A stretch of 64,000 nucleotides of DNA from Synergistota bacterium. GTDB lineage: Bacteria; Synergistota; Synergistia; Synergistales; Synergistaceae. The position numbers and the translations under genes are program-made. Positions 35,084 to 42,989 of the stretch are shown piece after piece (position 1 is the first letter of the stretch; each line of letters opens with the position of its first letter). Location of the stretch: assembly GCA_023450745.1 (NCBI GenBank), contig JAEXGR010000048.1:27782-91781 (forward strand). The letters run 5' to 3'. The notes beneath the pieces were generated by a model. That model made no database searches. It saw only the letters and a program-made list of their open reading frames with translations, and was not told the origin of the DNA.

Positions 35084-35518
35084 ATGAGAGAAAAAAAGGA
35101 TAAAAAAATTACAGAGGGAGAGGGGTTTTCCCTTTCCCGGCAGGCGCCGCTTGAGATGTCGCTCGGAGCTTTGCTGGGAGCGGAAAATACGGTAAAACAT
35201 GAGGTCTCTGAGGCGGGAGCGGCGGCCGAAAAAACTCCGCCCAAGCCGGCGTCGGAAAAAGCCGCTGGCGGAGCGAAGATCTCCAAGGTCGCCCTGCGGC
35301 GCGAGCGCGCGGGGCGCGGCGGCAAAACGGTGACGATCGTGTCGCTGCCGCAGGATTACCGCGGCGATCTGGCGGCGCTCGCGAAAGAGCTGCGCAAAGC
35401 TCTCGGCTGCGGCTCCACGATGGAGGAGGGAAAGATCGTCCTCCAGGGCGACATTATGGAACGTGTAGAGGCCTGGTTCACGAAAAAAGGCGTGACGAGA
35501 GTGACGAAGAGTGGATAA
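35084..35518 (+). CDS. yciH: SUI1/eIF1-like translation factor
   Basis: A 144-aa protein starting at the ATG after GGGAGGAG. The N-terminal 65 residues are low-complexity (Ala/Lys/Glu). The C-terminal SUI1 domain shows RRERAGRGGKTVTIVSLPQ, ALAKELRKALGCGST and GKIVLQGDIMERV. Bacterial homologues (YciH) influence start-codon selection fidelity. Confidence 0.88.
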   Translation: MREKKDKKITEGEGFSLSRQAPLEMSLGALLGAENTVKHEVSEAGAAAEKTPPKPASEKAAGGAKISKVALRRERAGRGGKTVTIVSLPQDYRGDLAALAKELRKALGCGSTMEEGKIVLQGDIMERVEAWFTKKGVTRVTKSG

Positions 35519-35572
35519 AAAGAGTTAAACTAATTTGACTTAAGTTGATTAAATAAAATTTATCTATAGATC

Positions 35573-35601
35573 TTGACTATGCTTGTATGATTGTATATAA
35601 T
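35573..35601 (+). promoter_or_regulatory. Promoter of the GntR/aconitase-like operon
   Basis: TTGACT, 17 bp, then TATAAT: near-consensus sigma-70. The -10 overlaps the operator-like ATTGT-N9-ACAAT palindrome (35590-35608). Confidence 0.75.
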
Positions 35602-35614
35602 CGACAATGTACAG
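35590..35614. promoter_or_regulatory. Candidate GntR operator, copy 1
   Basis: ATTGT-N9-ACAAT palindrome over the -10 box. The core AATCGACAAT and flanking TTG-ATA match a second copy at 37730-37754 upstream of the enoate-reductase-like gene. Position fits autorepression. Confidence 0.6.
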
Positions 35615-35634
35615 TTTGAAGGGAGAACTAAATA

Positions 35635-36348
35635 GTGGCGACTCAGGAGCTTTCATTTGAGAAAAAGAACAGCGGCTTACAGCATAAGAGCTTGGTGGAA
35701 AATATCGTTGAGGAGATTGAATCCAAGATCATCAGTGGCGAATTTAAACCTGGTATGCGTTTAATCGAACAAAACATGTGTGAGCAGATGAATGTCAGCC
35801 GTTCTCCGCTGAGAGAGGCTTTTCGTATTCTAGAAAATATGGGCTATCTTGTGAGCAACGCGAGAAAGGGCGTTTTCGTGAGCGAGCTGACATATAAAGA
35901 CGCCGTAGACGTGTATACGATAAGGGCAAACCTTGAAAGCTTGGCGATATACCTAGCGATAAAAAATAACGACAGTACATTGGCCGACCGCCTGACCCAC
36001 ATTAACGAGCAGATGCTTATTTACGCTGAGAGCGGCGACGCATGGAACTATGCAAAGTATAACAGCAGTTTTCACGAGACGCTGATAAAGGCCTGCGACA
36101 ATCAGAGGCTTATCAATATGCTGGATATTTTCAGCAAGCAGACGAAACGCTACCGGGCGGGAGTAATGCTTTCCACGGGAAAGATGCAGGAATCGATAAA
36201 AAAACATGAGGAGCTGATCAAGTCTATACGAAACGGTAATGCGGAAGAGGCGGAAAAAATGCGCAAGGAGTCTATACTTGCTAATTTGAAGTACCTGCCA
36301 AAGCTGTTTTCTCAACAAGGTCTATCAAAAAGGGAGGATGTTGAATGA
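35635..36348 (+). CDS. GntR-family regulator (FCD type) of the downstream operon
   Basis: A 237-aa protein starting with GTG after GGGAGAA. Winged HTH at about 20-85 (ESKIISGEFKPGMRLIEQNM, MNVSRSPLREAFRILENMGY), then the all-helical FCD domain. Its stop overlaps the next start (ATGA), so it is the first gene of the operon. It likely represses it until a carboxylate ligand binds (inferred from family and operator positions). Confidence 0.9.
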   Translation: MATQELSFEKKNSGLQHKSLVENIVEEIESKIISGEFKPGMRLIEQNMCEQMNVSRSPLREAFRILENMGYLVSNARKGVFVSELTYKDAVDVYTIRANLESLAIYLAIKNNDSTLADRLTHINEQMLIYAESGDAWNYAKYNSSFHETLIKACDNQRLINMLDIFSKQTKRYRAGVMLSTGKMQESIKKHEELIKSIRNGNAEEAEKMRKESILANLKYLPKLFSQQGLSKREDVE

Positions 36349-37064
36349 AGATAAATGGAGAGTTATGTATCGGGTGTAAGCAATGCGTGCCTTACTGCCC
36401 GGTGGGCTGCATAACCGCTAAAGATGGCAAGGTGTATGTCGATCACGACGAATGTGTCGACTGCGGTGTCTGCAAAAGAGCAAACGTCTGCCCAAAAGAC
36501 GCTATCTACATGCCCGCTGAATGTTACGAGTATCCGCGCGCTATCCGCATGCAGTTCAGCGATCCGGGCGTGCAGCACCCTAATCTGAAAGCGTGGGGGC
36601 GCGGAACGGAAGAGGCTAAGACGAACGACGTCACGGCAAAGTTTAAGAAGGGCGAATATGGGCTTCTTCTTGAATTTGGGCGCCCAGGAACCGGCACGAG
36701 ACTGACGGAGATAGAAAAGGTGACTCTGGCGATGCGCAGCATGGGGATTCCGATAATTAAGGACAATCCGCTTTACGGCCTTCTTGAGCCGGACATCTCC
36801 GGTAAATTTAAGCCTGAATACGTAAATGAAAAAGTGCTTTCGGCAATCCTTGAGCTTGTGCTTACGGAAGATAAGTTGGAAGAGACGCTAAGCAAGCTGT
36901 TCCCGATCTTTAAATCGTTAAACACTGTCGTTTCTGTCGGTCTTGTGAGCCGTTTTGACGATAACGCAGAACTTCCGGTAATAAAAAAGCTGAAAAAACT
37001 CGGAATAAAGGTCAGGCCTAATGCAAAGATCAACGTCGGGCTGGGCCGGCCGCTGATAGATTAG
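36345..37064 (+). CDS. Ferredoxin-domain protein with an extra C-terminal domain
   Basis: A 239-aa protein. The N-terminal 60 residues hold two 4Fe-4S motifs (CIGCKQCVPYCPVGC and CVDCGVCKRANVCP, the second with an inserted residue). The remaining about 175 residues form a domain I do not recognise (LLLEFGRPGTGTRLTEIEKV, then GIPIIKDNPLYGLLEPDISG). It is translationally coupled to gntR and 12 bp upstream of the next gene. It may deliver electrons to the reductase at 37769 (inference). Confidence 0.8.
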   Translation: MKINGELCIGCKQCVPYCPVGCITAKDGKVYVDHDECVDCGVCKRANVCPKDAIYMPAECYEYPRAIRMQFSDPGVQHPNLKAWGRGTEEAKTNDVTAKFKKGEYGLLLEFGRPGTGTRLTEIEKVTLAMRSMGIPIIKDNPLYGLLEPDISGKFKPEYVNEKVLSAILELVLTEDKLEETLSKLFPIFKSLNTVVSVGLVSRFDDNAELPVIKKLKKLGIKVRPNAKINVGLGRPLID

Positions 37065-37076
37065 GAGGTTTTTTAA

Positions 37077-37721
37077 ATGAGCCATTCGCTGCATCGTTAT
37101 GGAACCGTTGAAAACCTGAAGAACGATTTTTGTATCTATACAAGAGCCGCAAAGGGAATCAACCGCGATAACTGCGGAGATAAGCTACGCGAGACGCTTA
37201 AGATCTACCTTTCTGAAAAGGTCGTAAATTTTGGCTCCAGCCACGCAGGCAAAAGCTACTTAAACGGCCTTGACCCGGAAGAATATGCAAAGACACTGGA
37301 TAATTCTTACGGCATCATTGCAACTTTTTCTGACCGTGAAGCCGTGAAGGGTGTGCTGATGAAGGCGAAAGAGGCCAAACTTGGCATCTCTACGGTGGTG
37401 AGCGGCTTGATCGGCGAAGTTGTGCAAATTGCCCGCGAATGCGGTCTGAAACCGCACACGGCGCTTCTGTCGCTGGGCGTTTATGGCGACACGTCGCTTC
37501 TGCCGAGCGAGGAGGTTCTTCAATATACCACAATGTGCGGGCACTCGTTGGTTTCACAGCATCTTGTGAAGGACGTTACCGAAAAGGTCAAACAGGGAAT
37601 GATGACTCCCGAAGATGCGGCCCTGATTCTGGCAAAGCCCTGCACCTGCGGTATATTCAACACTGACCGCTGCGCACAGCTTATAAAAGAATGTCTTACC
37701 GCGGACAGTAAAAATTTGTAA
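37077..37721 (+). CDS. Conserved-looking protein of unknown function
   Basis: A 214-aa soluble protein with AGGAGG before the ATG. Its eight cysteines include CTC near residue 188 and single Cys at about 19, 33, 122, 153, 198 and 205. A GSSHAGKS segment is near residue 54. No signal peptide or membrane segment. No family recognised. Its fixed place between the ferredoxin and the flavin reductase suggests it is a subunit or partner of that system. Confidence 0.75.
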   Translation: MSHSLHRYGTVENLKNDFCIYTRAAKGINRDNCGDKLRETLKIYLSEKVVNFGSSHAGKSYLNGLDPEEYAKTLDNSYGIIATFSDREAVKGVLMKAKEAKLGISTVVSGLIGEVVQIARECGLKPHTALLSLGVYGDTSLLPSEEVLQYTTMCGHSLVSQHLVKDVTEKVKQGMMTPEDAALILAKPCTCGIFNTDRCAQLIKECLTADSKNL

Positions 37722-37729
37722 TTTTGCTT

Positions 37730-37754
37730 TTGCATACAATCGACAATTGTGCAA
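37730..37754. promoter_or_regulatory. Candidate GntR operator, copy 2
   Basis: TTGCATACAATCGACAAT matches copy 1 (35591-35608) at 16 of 18 positions and is followed by a second half ATTGT. It lies just upstream of the flavoenzyme's ribosome site, so an internal promoter or roadblock may exist. Confidence 0.55.
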
Positions 37755-37768
37755 TTGGAGGTAATGTG

Positions 37769-39649
37769 ATGAAAGATTGTGCTCTGCTCACACCGGCAAA
37801 GATCGGCCCGGTAGAAATAAAAAACCGCGTGATCGTATCGTCAATGTGTCTTTATTATTCAAACAAAAACGGCGATGTCACAGATAAAATGATCGCGTTT
37901 TTTAAAAACAGGGCAGAGGCCGGAATCGGTGCGTTTATTATTCCCGCGAATCCGCACGGTGCGAATAAGAGAGCGCGGGGATCGCTCGCGGACGATTCGC
38001 GGATCGCCCAGTGGAAGCCGCTGCTTGATGCTGTACATGGCGCGGGTGCTAAAGTTTTTAATCAAATTCATCCCTCTGGGATCCAATTTGGCCGCGTAGG
38101 ATTTGATGAATCGCCCTTCGAGCTTCCCACCGATAGTATCAGGAAGATGATTGAATCCTATGCCCAAGGGGCGCTTCGCGCAAAAAAAGCCGGTTTTGAC
38201 GGGGTCGAGATACATGGGGCCCACGGGCATGAGGTGGCCCTTCTTCTTTCAGAACTGCTCAATACCCGTAAAGACCAGTATGGCGGGAACTTGGAAAACT
38301 GTGCGCGTAACGTTACAGAGATGATTTCGCGCATAAAAGAGCTTTGCGGAAAAGATTTTCCCGTCATTTTAAGGATCAGCGGCGAGGAAAGAATACCGGG
38401 AGGCCGCACTATTGAAAAATCGGCGGAGATATGTCGTCTGGCGGAGGCGGCGGGTGTCGACGCCATACACGTTTCCGCGGGAATGCCCGCCAGTGAGGAG
38501 TGGGAATGCCCTCCCTCCGAGATACAGGAAGGGCACCTGGGGTACATGGGTAAATACCTTAAAGAAAGGCTCAGCGTGCCCGTGATCGTTGTCGGCCGTA
38601 TCGTAGATTGGAAAATCGCTAATAAAATGGTCGAAGGGGCGGAGGCGGATTTCTGCGCAATGGCGCGAACGATCCTCGCTGATGGAAATTGGATGCGCGC
38701 GGTAGGCAACGATAATTACCCGATACGCCATTGCATCGCCTGCAACCAAGGGTGCCGCACCCGCAGAGAGCAGAACAAGACGCAGTGCGAGTGTCTACAG
38801 AATCCCCTTACAAGCCGCGAGGAGCTCTTTGACTTTAGCGAGCAGGACGCGACCGGCAAAAAGGTATGCGTGATAGGGGCTGGACTTTCCGGGTTGGAGG
38901 CGGCAAATGTCTTTGCCCGCAGAGGCGCGGCGGTGACGGTTTTTGATGAGGCGGAGAGCGTTGGCGGCCTTTTCCGCGCGGCCAGCGCCGCGCCCGGCAA
39001 ATCAAATTACATCGATGTGATCGGCTACTATCAGCATGTTTTGCCCATTTATCACGTCAGCTTTCGGCTGGGAAAAAAAATCAACGAAATACCAGAGGGG
39101 AACTGGGATCTCGTCGTCGTGGCAGTTGGCGGCAAGGCGATAACCCCACCAATAAAAACTGCGCCCTCCGTCAAGGTGGAAAAGGCGGCTGAGATGCTGA
39201 TGTCGGGAAAATGCGACGCTGAGAGCTATGTCGTTATCGGCGACGGGCTTGTGGGCTATGAGACGGCCGATTATCTCTCTCAGAAGGGTAAATCCGTCAT
39301 CGTCATCGGCAACGACCCGCGGGAGCAGGAGGCGCTGCAGGGCATAGCGCGCTGGCATTTTATGAAAAAACGTTTTGCGGAGGCCGACGTCAAGGTCATT
39401 CGCCACAGCACCGTTTTGTCGATAGACGAGGGCGGATTTGACTACCGGGACAACGAAGGGGTCGATCATCGTTTCGACGGAGCTTTTTCCTACGTGCTGG
39501 CCTGTGGATACGCTCCTGACAAAAAGGCGGTTGCAGAGCTGGCGGAAAAGGCCGGTAAGGCGATTGCCGTCGGAAGCTCCGCTAAGGGCGGAGACGCGAT
39601 GGACGCTATCCACGACGCCTTTGATAAAGCGATATCCTATAAATTTTGA
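37769..39649 (+). CDS. Enoate-reductase / 2,4-dienoyl-CoA-reductase-like FMN-FAD-FeS protein
   Basis: A 626-aa protein. Residues 1-310 form an OYE-type FMN barrel (HGAHGHEVALLLSELLNTRK, then DQYGGNLENCARNV). Cys322, Cys325, Cys329 and Cys340 form the 4Fe-4S motif. VIGAGLSGLEAANVFARRGA begins the FAD domain and VIGDGLVGYETADYLSQKGK the NAD(P)H domain. The usual catalytic Tyr of HGAHGY is His154 here. The family reduces activated C=C bonds of 2-enoates or dienoyl-CoA. GGAGGTAATGTG precedes the ATG. With the hydro-lyase genes next, it probably reduces the dehydrated product. Confidence 0.88.
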   Translation: MKDCALLTPAKIGPVEIKNRVIVSSMCLYYSNKNGDVTDKMIAFFKNRAEAGIGAFIIPANPHGANKRARGSLADDSRIAQWKPLLDAVHGAGAKVFNQIHPSGIQFGRVGFDESPFELPTDSIRKMIESYAQGALRAKKAGFDGVEIHGAHGHEVALLLSELLNTRKDQYGGNLENCARNVTEMISRIKELCGKDFPVILRISGEERIPGGRTIEKSAEICRLAEAAGVDAIHVSAGMPASEEWECPPSEIQEGHLGYMGKYLKERLSVPVIVVGRIVDWKIANKMVEGAEADFCAMARTILADGNWMRAVGNDNYPIRHCIACNQGCRTRREQNKTQCECLQNPLTSREELFDFSEQDATGKKVCVIGAGLSGLEAANVFARRGAAVTVFDEAESVGGLFRAASAAPGKSNYIDVIGYYQHVLPIYHVSFRLGKKINEIPEGNWDLVVVAVGGKAITPPIKTAPSVKVEKAAEMLMSGKCDAESYVVIGDGLVGYETADYLSQKGKSVIVIGNDPREQEALQGIARWHFMKKRFAEADVKVIRHSTVLSIDEGGFDYRDNEGVDHRFDGAFSYVLACGYAPDKKAVAELAEKAGKAIAVGSSAKGGDAMDAIHDAFDKAISYKF

Positions 39650-39667
39650 CGCGGCGGAGCGGCGACG

Positions 39668-40888
39668 ATGACAGAGAGTGAAAAGATACTGGCAGTTAAA
39701 TCAGGCAAAACCTCCGTCCGCCCTGGCGACATAGTCGAGGTCCCGGTCGATATGGCGATGATACATGATAACAACGCGGCGCTGACGATTGAGAATTTTT
39801 ATAAAATCAACTCTGCCAGTGTTTGGTCTCCAGAGAGGATTACGTTATTTATGGATCACCATAGCCCTTCAACGACAGCCAAGGCGGCCAAGCACCATGA
39901 TACGATGAGGAAGTTCGCCGCGGAACACGGTATTAAAAAGGTTCACGAGTGTGGTTGCGGTATCAGCCATGTCGTTATGTACGAAGAGGCCCTGTTAAAA
40001 AAGGGCGAAGTGGTGGTGGGCACAGATTCCCATACTACTGGAGAGGGCGTGAACGGCTGTTTCGCAGTCGGCATTGGCGCCAGTGAGATGGCGGCCGTGC
40101 TTGTAAAGGGCTCGATATGGTTTAAGGTCCCCGAGACGGTTCGGATCAACGCTTACGGGAAATTTCCCTTTGGCGTTATGCCGAGAGATCTTGTTAATTC
40201 CATACTCTCCTATTTTGGACCGAACGGCGCCAACTACTGCGCGGTCGAGTATGGAGGGGATGCGTTTCTGACTATGCCGCTTGACGGCAAGATCATGGCG
40301 TGTGTGATGAGTGCCGAGATGGGAGCTAAAAATGCGATGGTCCTTGGCAACGAAGTCACCTCGGAGAGCGAAGGGTACCGCGTTGTAAAAAATTTTAATG
40401 CGGAGACGCTCGAACCGACAGTGGCCCTTCCGGGGCTGCCGACGAATATAGCTCCTATATCTGAGGTTGTGCCGGAAAAGATCAAGGTCAATCAAGCTGC
40501 CGTTGCCTCGTGCGCGGGCGCGCTGCTCAGTGACCTTGCCGCCGCCGCCGCCGTTCTCAAAGGACGCCGGGTCGGCTCTGGCGTAAGGCTGCTCGTCATG
40601 CCCGCCACGCGCGAAATATACAACCGCGCTCTGGCGCTAGGGTATTTAAGCATTTTGAGCGACGCGGGCGCCGTCATCACCTCTCCCTCTTGCGGGGCCT
40701 GCGGGGCGCACGACGCCGGAATACTCGCCCCAGGCGAAGTCTGTATAAGCTCCTCTACAAGGAACATGCCGGGCAGGATGGGCGACGGTGGCGTCGTCTA
40801 TCTCGCCAGCAGCGCCGCCGTCGCCGCTTCTGCGATAACCGGCTACATATCTGACCCCAGAGCGTTTTTGTTGGAAGGTGGTTGTTGA
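39668..40888 (+). CDS. Aconitase / isopropylmalate-isomerase-like large subunit
   Basis: A 406-aa aconitase-superfamily hydro-lyase, the length of LeuC/DmdA proteins. GTDSHT (118-123), Cys282 (ASCAG where LeuC has GSCTN), Cys342 and Cys345 (SPSCGACG) and RNMPGRMG give the 4Fe-4S site. The changed ASCAG segment suggests a non-standard substrate. It dehydrates or isomerises hydroxy-di/tricarboxylates. The small subunit follows at 4 bp. Confidence 0.9.
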   Translation: MTESEKILAVKSGKTSVRPGDIVEVPVDMAMIHDNNAALTIENFYKINSASVWSPERITLFMDHHSPSTTAKAAKHHDTMRKFAAEHGIKKVHECGCGISHVVMYEEALLKKGEVVVGTDSHTTGEGVNGCFAVGIGASEMAAVLVKGSIWFKVPETVRINAYGKFPFGVMPRDLVNSILSYFGPNGANYCAVEYGGDAFLTMPLDGKIMACVMSAEMGAKNAMVLGNEVTSESEGYRVVKNFNAETLEPTVALPGLPTNIAPISEVVPEKIKVNQAAVASCAGALLSDLAAAAAVLKGRRVGSGVRLLVMPATREIYNRALALGYLSILSDAGAVITSPSCGACGAHDAGILAPGEVCISSSTRNMPGRMGDGGVVYLASSAAVAASAITGYISDPRAFLLEGGC

Positions 40889-40892
40889 AATC

Positions 40893-41381
40893 ATGACCGG
40901 CAGATGCTGGAAATTTGGTGATAACGTATCAACAGATGAGATAATTTCCACTCGTTGTCTTACGTTGACGGATAAAAACGAACTGAAGCGGCATATTTTT
41001 AAAAATACACGCCCGGAAATCGCAGATAAGGTTCAGCCGGGAGACATTTTGGTCGCGGGGGAAAATATGGGTTATGGATCGAGCCGCGAGCACGCTCCTC
41101 TGGCGCTTCTGGGAGCAGGGATAACGGTCATCGTGGCATGTTCTTTCGCGAGATTGTTTTTTCGTAACTGTATAAACCTTGGCATTGCCGCAGTCGCCGC
41201 ACCGGAAGCCGTGCGGGACATCTGCGAGGGCGACATGCTCGACGTGGATCTGCAAAAGGGCATCATCTCCAATGTAACGCAGAAAAAACAGTATCGTTTT
41301 AATGCATTCCCGGATTATATACAGAAATATATATTGAAAGGAGGTCTGATCAACGCTATTAACGATGAAAGGCCGGAGTAG
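40893..41381 (+). CDS. Aconitase / isopropylmalate-isomerase-like small subunit
   Basis: A 162-aa swivel-domain subunit. Signatures: FGDNVSTDEII, GYGSSREHAPLALLGAGI and CSFARLFFRNCINLGI. It completes the active site of the large subunit. ATG 40893 is preferred; GTG 40878 in frame is possible. The GSSREHAP motif carries the substrate-carboxylate Arg. Confidence 0.9.
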   Translation: MTGRCWKFGDNVSTDEIISTRCLTLTDKNELKRHIFKNTRPEIADKVQPGDILVAGENMGYGSSREHAPLALLGAGITVIVACSFARLFFRNCINLGIAAVAAPEAVRDICEGDMLDVDLQKGIISNVTQKKQYRFNAFPDYIQKYILKGGLINAINDERPE

Positions 41382-41449
41382 GCGTCGTTGCTTTCGGGAT
41401 CTTGGGTGTCAATGTTATAGTCACACATTATAAGGGAGGTTCTATCGAA

Positions 41450-42409
41450 ATGAAAAAATTGGTGTCCGTACTTACGTTGATGTTTATTATTTCTGCGGTT
41501 TTTGCCTATGCGCTTCCTGCGCGCGCCTCCGAGGCCGATAATTGGCCGAACAAAAAACTCGAGCTGATTTGGCATTCAAAAGCAGGTTCCGGCGGCGATC
41601 TCTACCTCAGAGCCCTTGCCCGTTTCCTTGAGAAAAAGACCGGGCAAACCGTAATCGTCAATAATGTCACCGGCGCTTCCGGCGCGAATGCCTGGACAAA
41701 GGTCAACAAGGCAAAGCCGGACGGATATACGATTTTAGGCGTATCCTCAACGTTTGTGGCATCGCCTATCGTTAACAAGCTGCCTGTGAACTATACGAAT
41801 TTTGAGCCTGTCGCGCGTATGTTTATTGACGCTACCTGTATTTATGTTGCGCAAGATTCAAAATATAAAACGCTTGCCGACCTTATCGCGGACGCGAAAG
41901 CGCACCCTGGCGACGTCTCTTTTGCGGGCGGCACCGCTGGCAATATAGAGTTTATCGCGGCCAGAGAACTTATGATGAAGGCCGGATGCAAGGTCTCGAT
42001 CATTCCCTTTGAGGGTGGCGGAGACGGTGCGATATCCGTGCTTGGCGGCCATGTAAGTGCCGGGGTTGGTGAATACGCGGAGATGGCCTCTTCAGTGGAG
42101 GGCGGAAAGATGAGAATCCTTGCGACCTTTAATAAGCTCCCGGGATTGCCGATACCCTCCGTCGCAGAGGCTGGATATCCCAACGTCAAGGTTGAAAAGC
42201 TTCGCGGCATCGTGGTACCCAAAGGGACGCCGGCTCCCATCATCGATAAGCTTGCGAAACTTTTGAAAGAAGCGATGTCAGATCCTGACTTTAAAGCTTA
42301 CTACACTTCGAGCAAACTTGTACCGGCGTTTGCGGAGGCAAAAGAATTTAAAAAGATACTCTCAGATCAGACAAAACAGGTGGAAGAGTCCTTAAAAGAC
42401 GTTAAATAA
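41450..42409 (+). CDS. tctC: Tripartite tricarboxylate transporter substrate-binding protein
   Basis: A 319-aa periplasmic Bug-family protein with signal peptide (KLVSVLTLMFIISAVFAYAL). Family features are KKLELIWHSKAGSGGDLYLR, NVTGASGANAWTKVNKAKPD and GYTILGVSS. It binds a carboxylate such as citrate for TctAB. TAAGGGAGG precedes the ATG. It directly follows the hydro-lyase genes, tying transport to catabolism. Confidence 0.92.
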   Translation: MKKLVSVLTLMFIISAVFAYALPARASEADNWPNKKLELIWHSKAGSGGDLYLRALARFLEKKTGQTVIVNNVTGASGANAWTKVNKAKPDGYTILGVSSTFVASPIVNKLPVNYTNFEPVARMFIDATCIYVAQDSKYKTLADLIADAKAHPGDVSFAGGTAGNIEFIAARELMMKAGCKVSIIPFEGGGDGAISVLGGHVSAGVGEYAEMASSVEGGKMRILATFNKLPGLPIPSVAEAGYPNVKVEKLRGIVVPKGTPAPIIDKLAKLLKEAMSDPDFKAYYTSSKLVPAFAEAKEFKKILSDQTKQVEESLKDVK

Positions 42410-42485
42410 AAACGATTCGCAGCCGGCGTCGCGGTAGCTGGGTCAGGCAACGGCGCCGGCCACTCTAATTATGGAGGAAAATACT

Positions 42486-42965
42486 ATGTTCAGAAAAGAA
42501 GATTGGATATTCGGTTTGATTTCAATCATCATCGGGGGCTTTGTTCTGTTTAACACCCAAGGCCTGCTCAATGTACAAAATATGACGGACCCCGCGGGGC
42601 CTGCGACGTTGCCGCGTATAATCGCCGTAGTGATGATTATCATCGGGGTAGTTCATGTGTTCTTTTCTTTACTGAAAATAAAAAACTGTCGTGCTACCGG
42701 GCAAGCGGGCGGCAAAGTGTCCGGCATTCTTAAACCGGTTCTTATGATTGTGGCGGCAAGCACAATATTTATTTTCTGCCTCGATATATTGGGCTACCCC
42801 ATAGCAATGCTGCTTCTAATCGTTGCCGTTATGTTCTCCGTTGGCGTGCGCGATATGAAGGAGCTTGCGATGACCTCGGTAATAACAACGGTTGTCCTCT
42901 TTGCCGCGTTCTTTTACGGTTTGAATGTCAACCTGCCTCTGGGAATCTTCGAGAGGTTCTTCTAG
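42486..42965 (+). CDS. tctB: Tripartite tricarboxylate transporter small permease
   Basis: A 159-aa TctB with four membrane segments (about 10-30, 45-65, 85-105 and 115-150). ATG 42486 lies 8 nt after GGAGGAAA; the ATG at 42471 overlaps that site. It supports TctA. Confidence 0.88.
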   Translation: MFRKEDWIFGLISIIIGGFVLFNTQGLLNVQNMTDPAGPATLPRIIAVVMIIIGVVHVFFSLLKIKNCRATGQAGGKVSGILKPVLMIVAASTIFIFCLDILGYPIAMLLLIVAVMFSVGVRDMKELAMTSVITTVVLFAAFFYGLNVNLPLGIFERFF

Positions 42966-42989
42966 TTGACGAAAAAGGAGAAGTAAATT

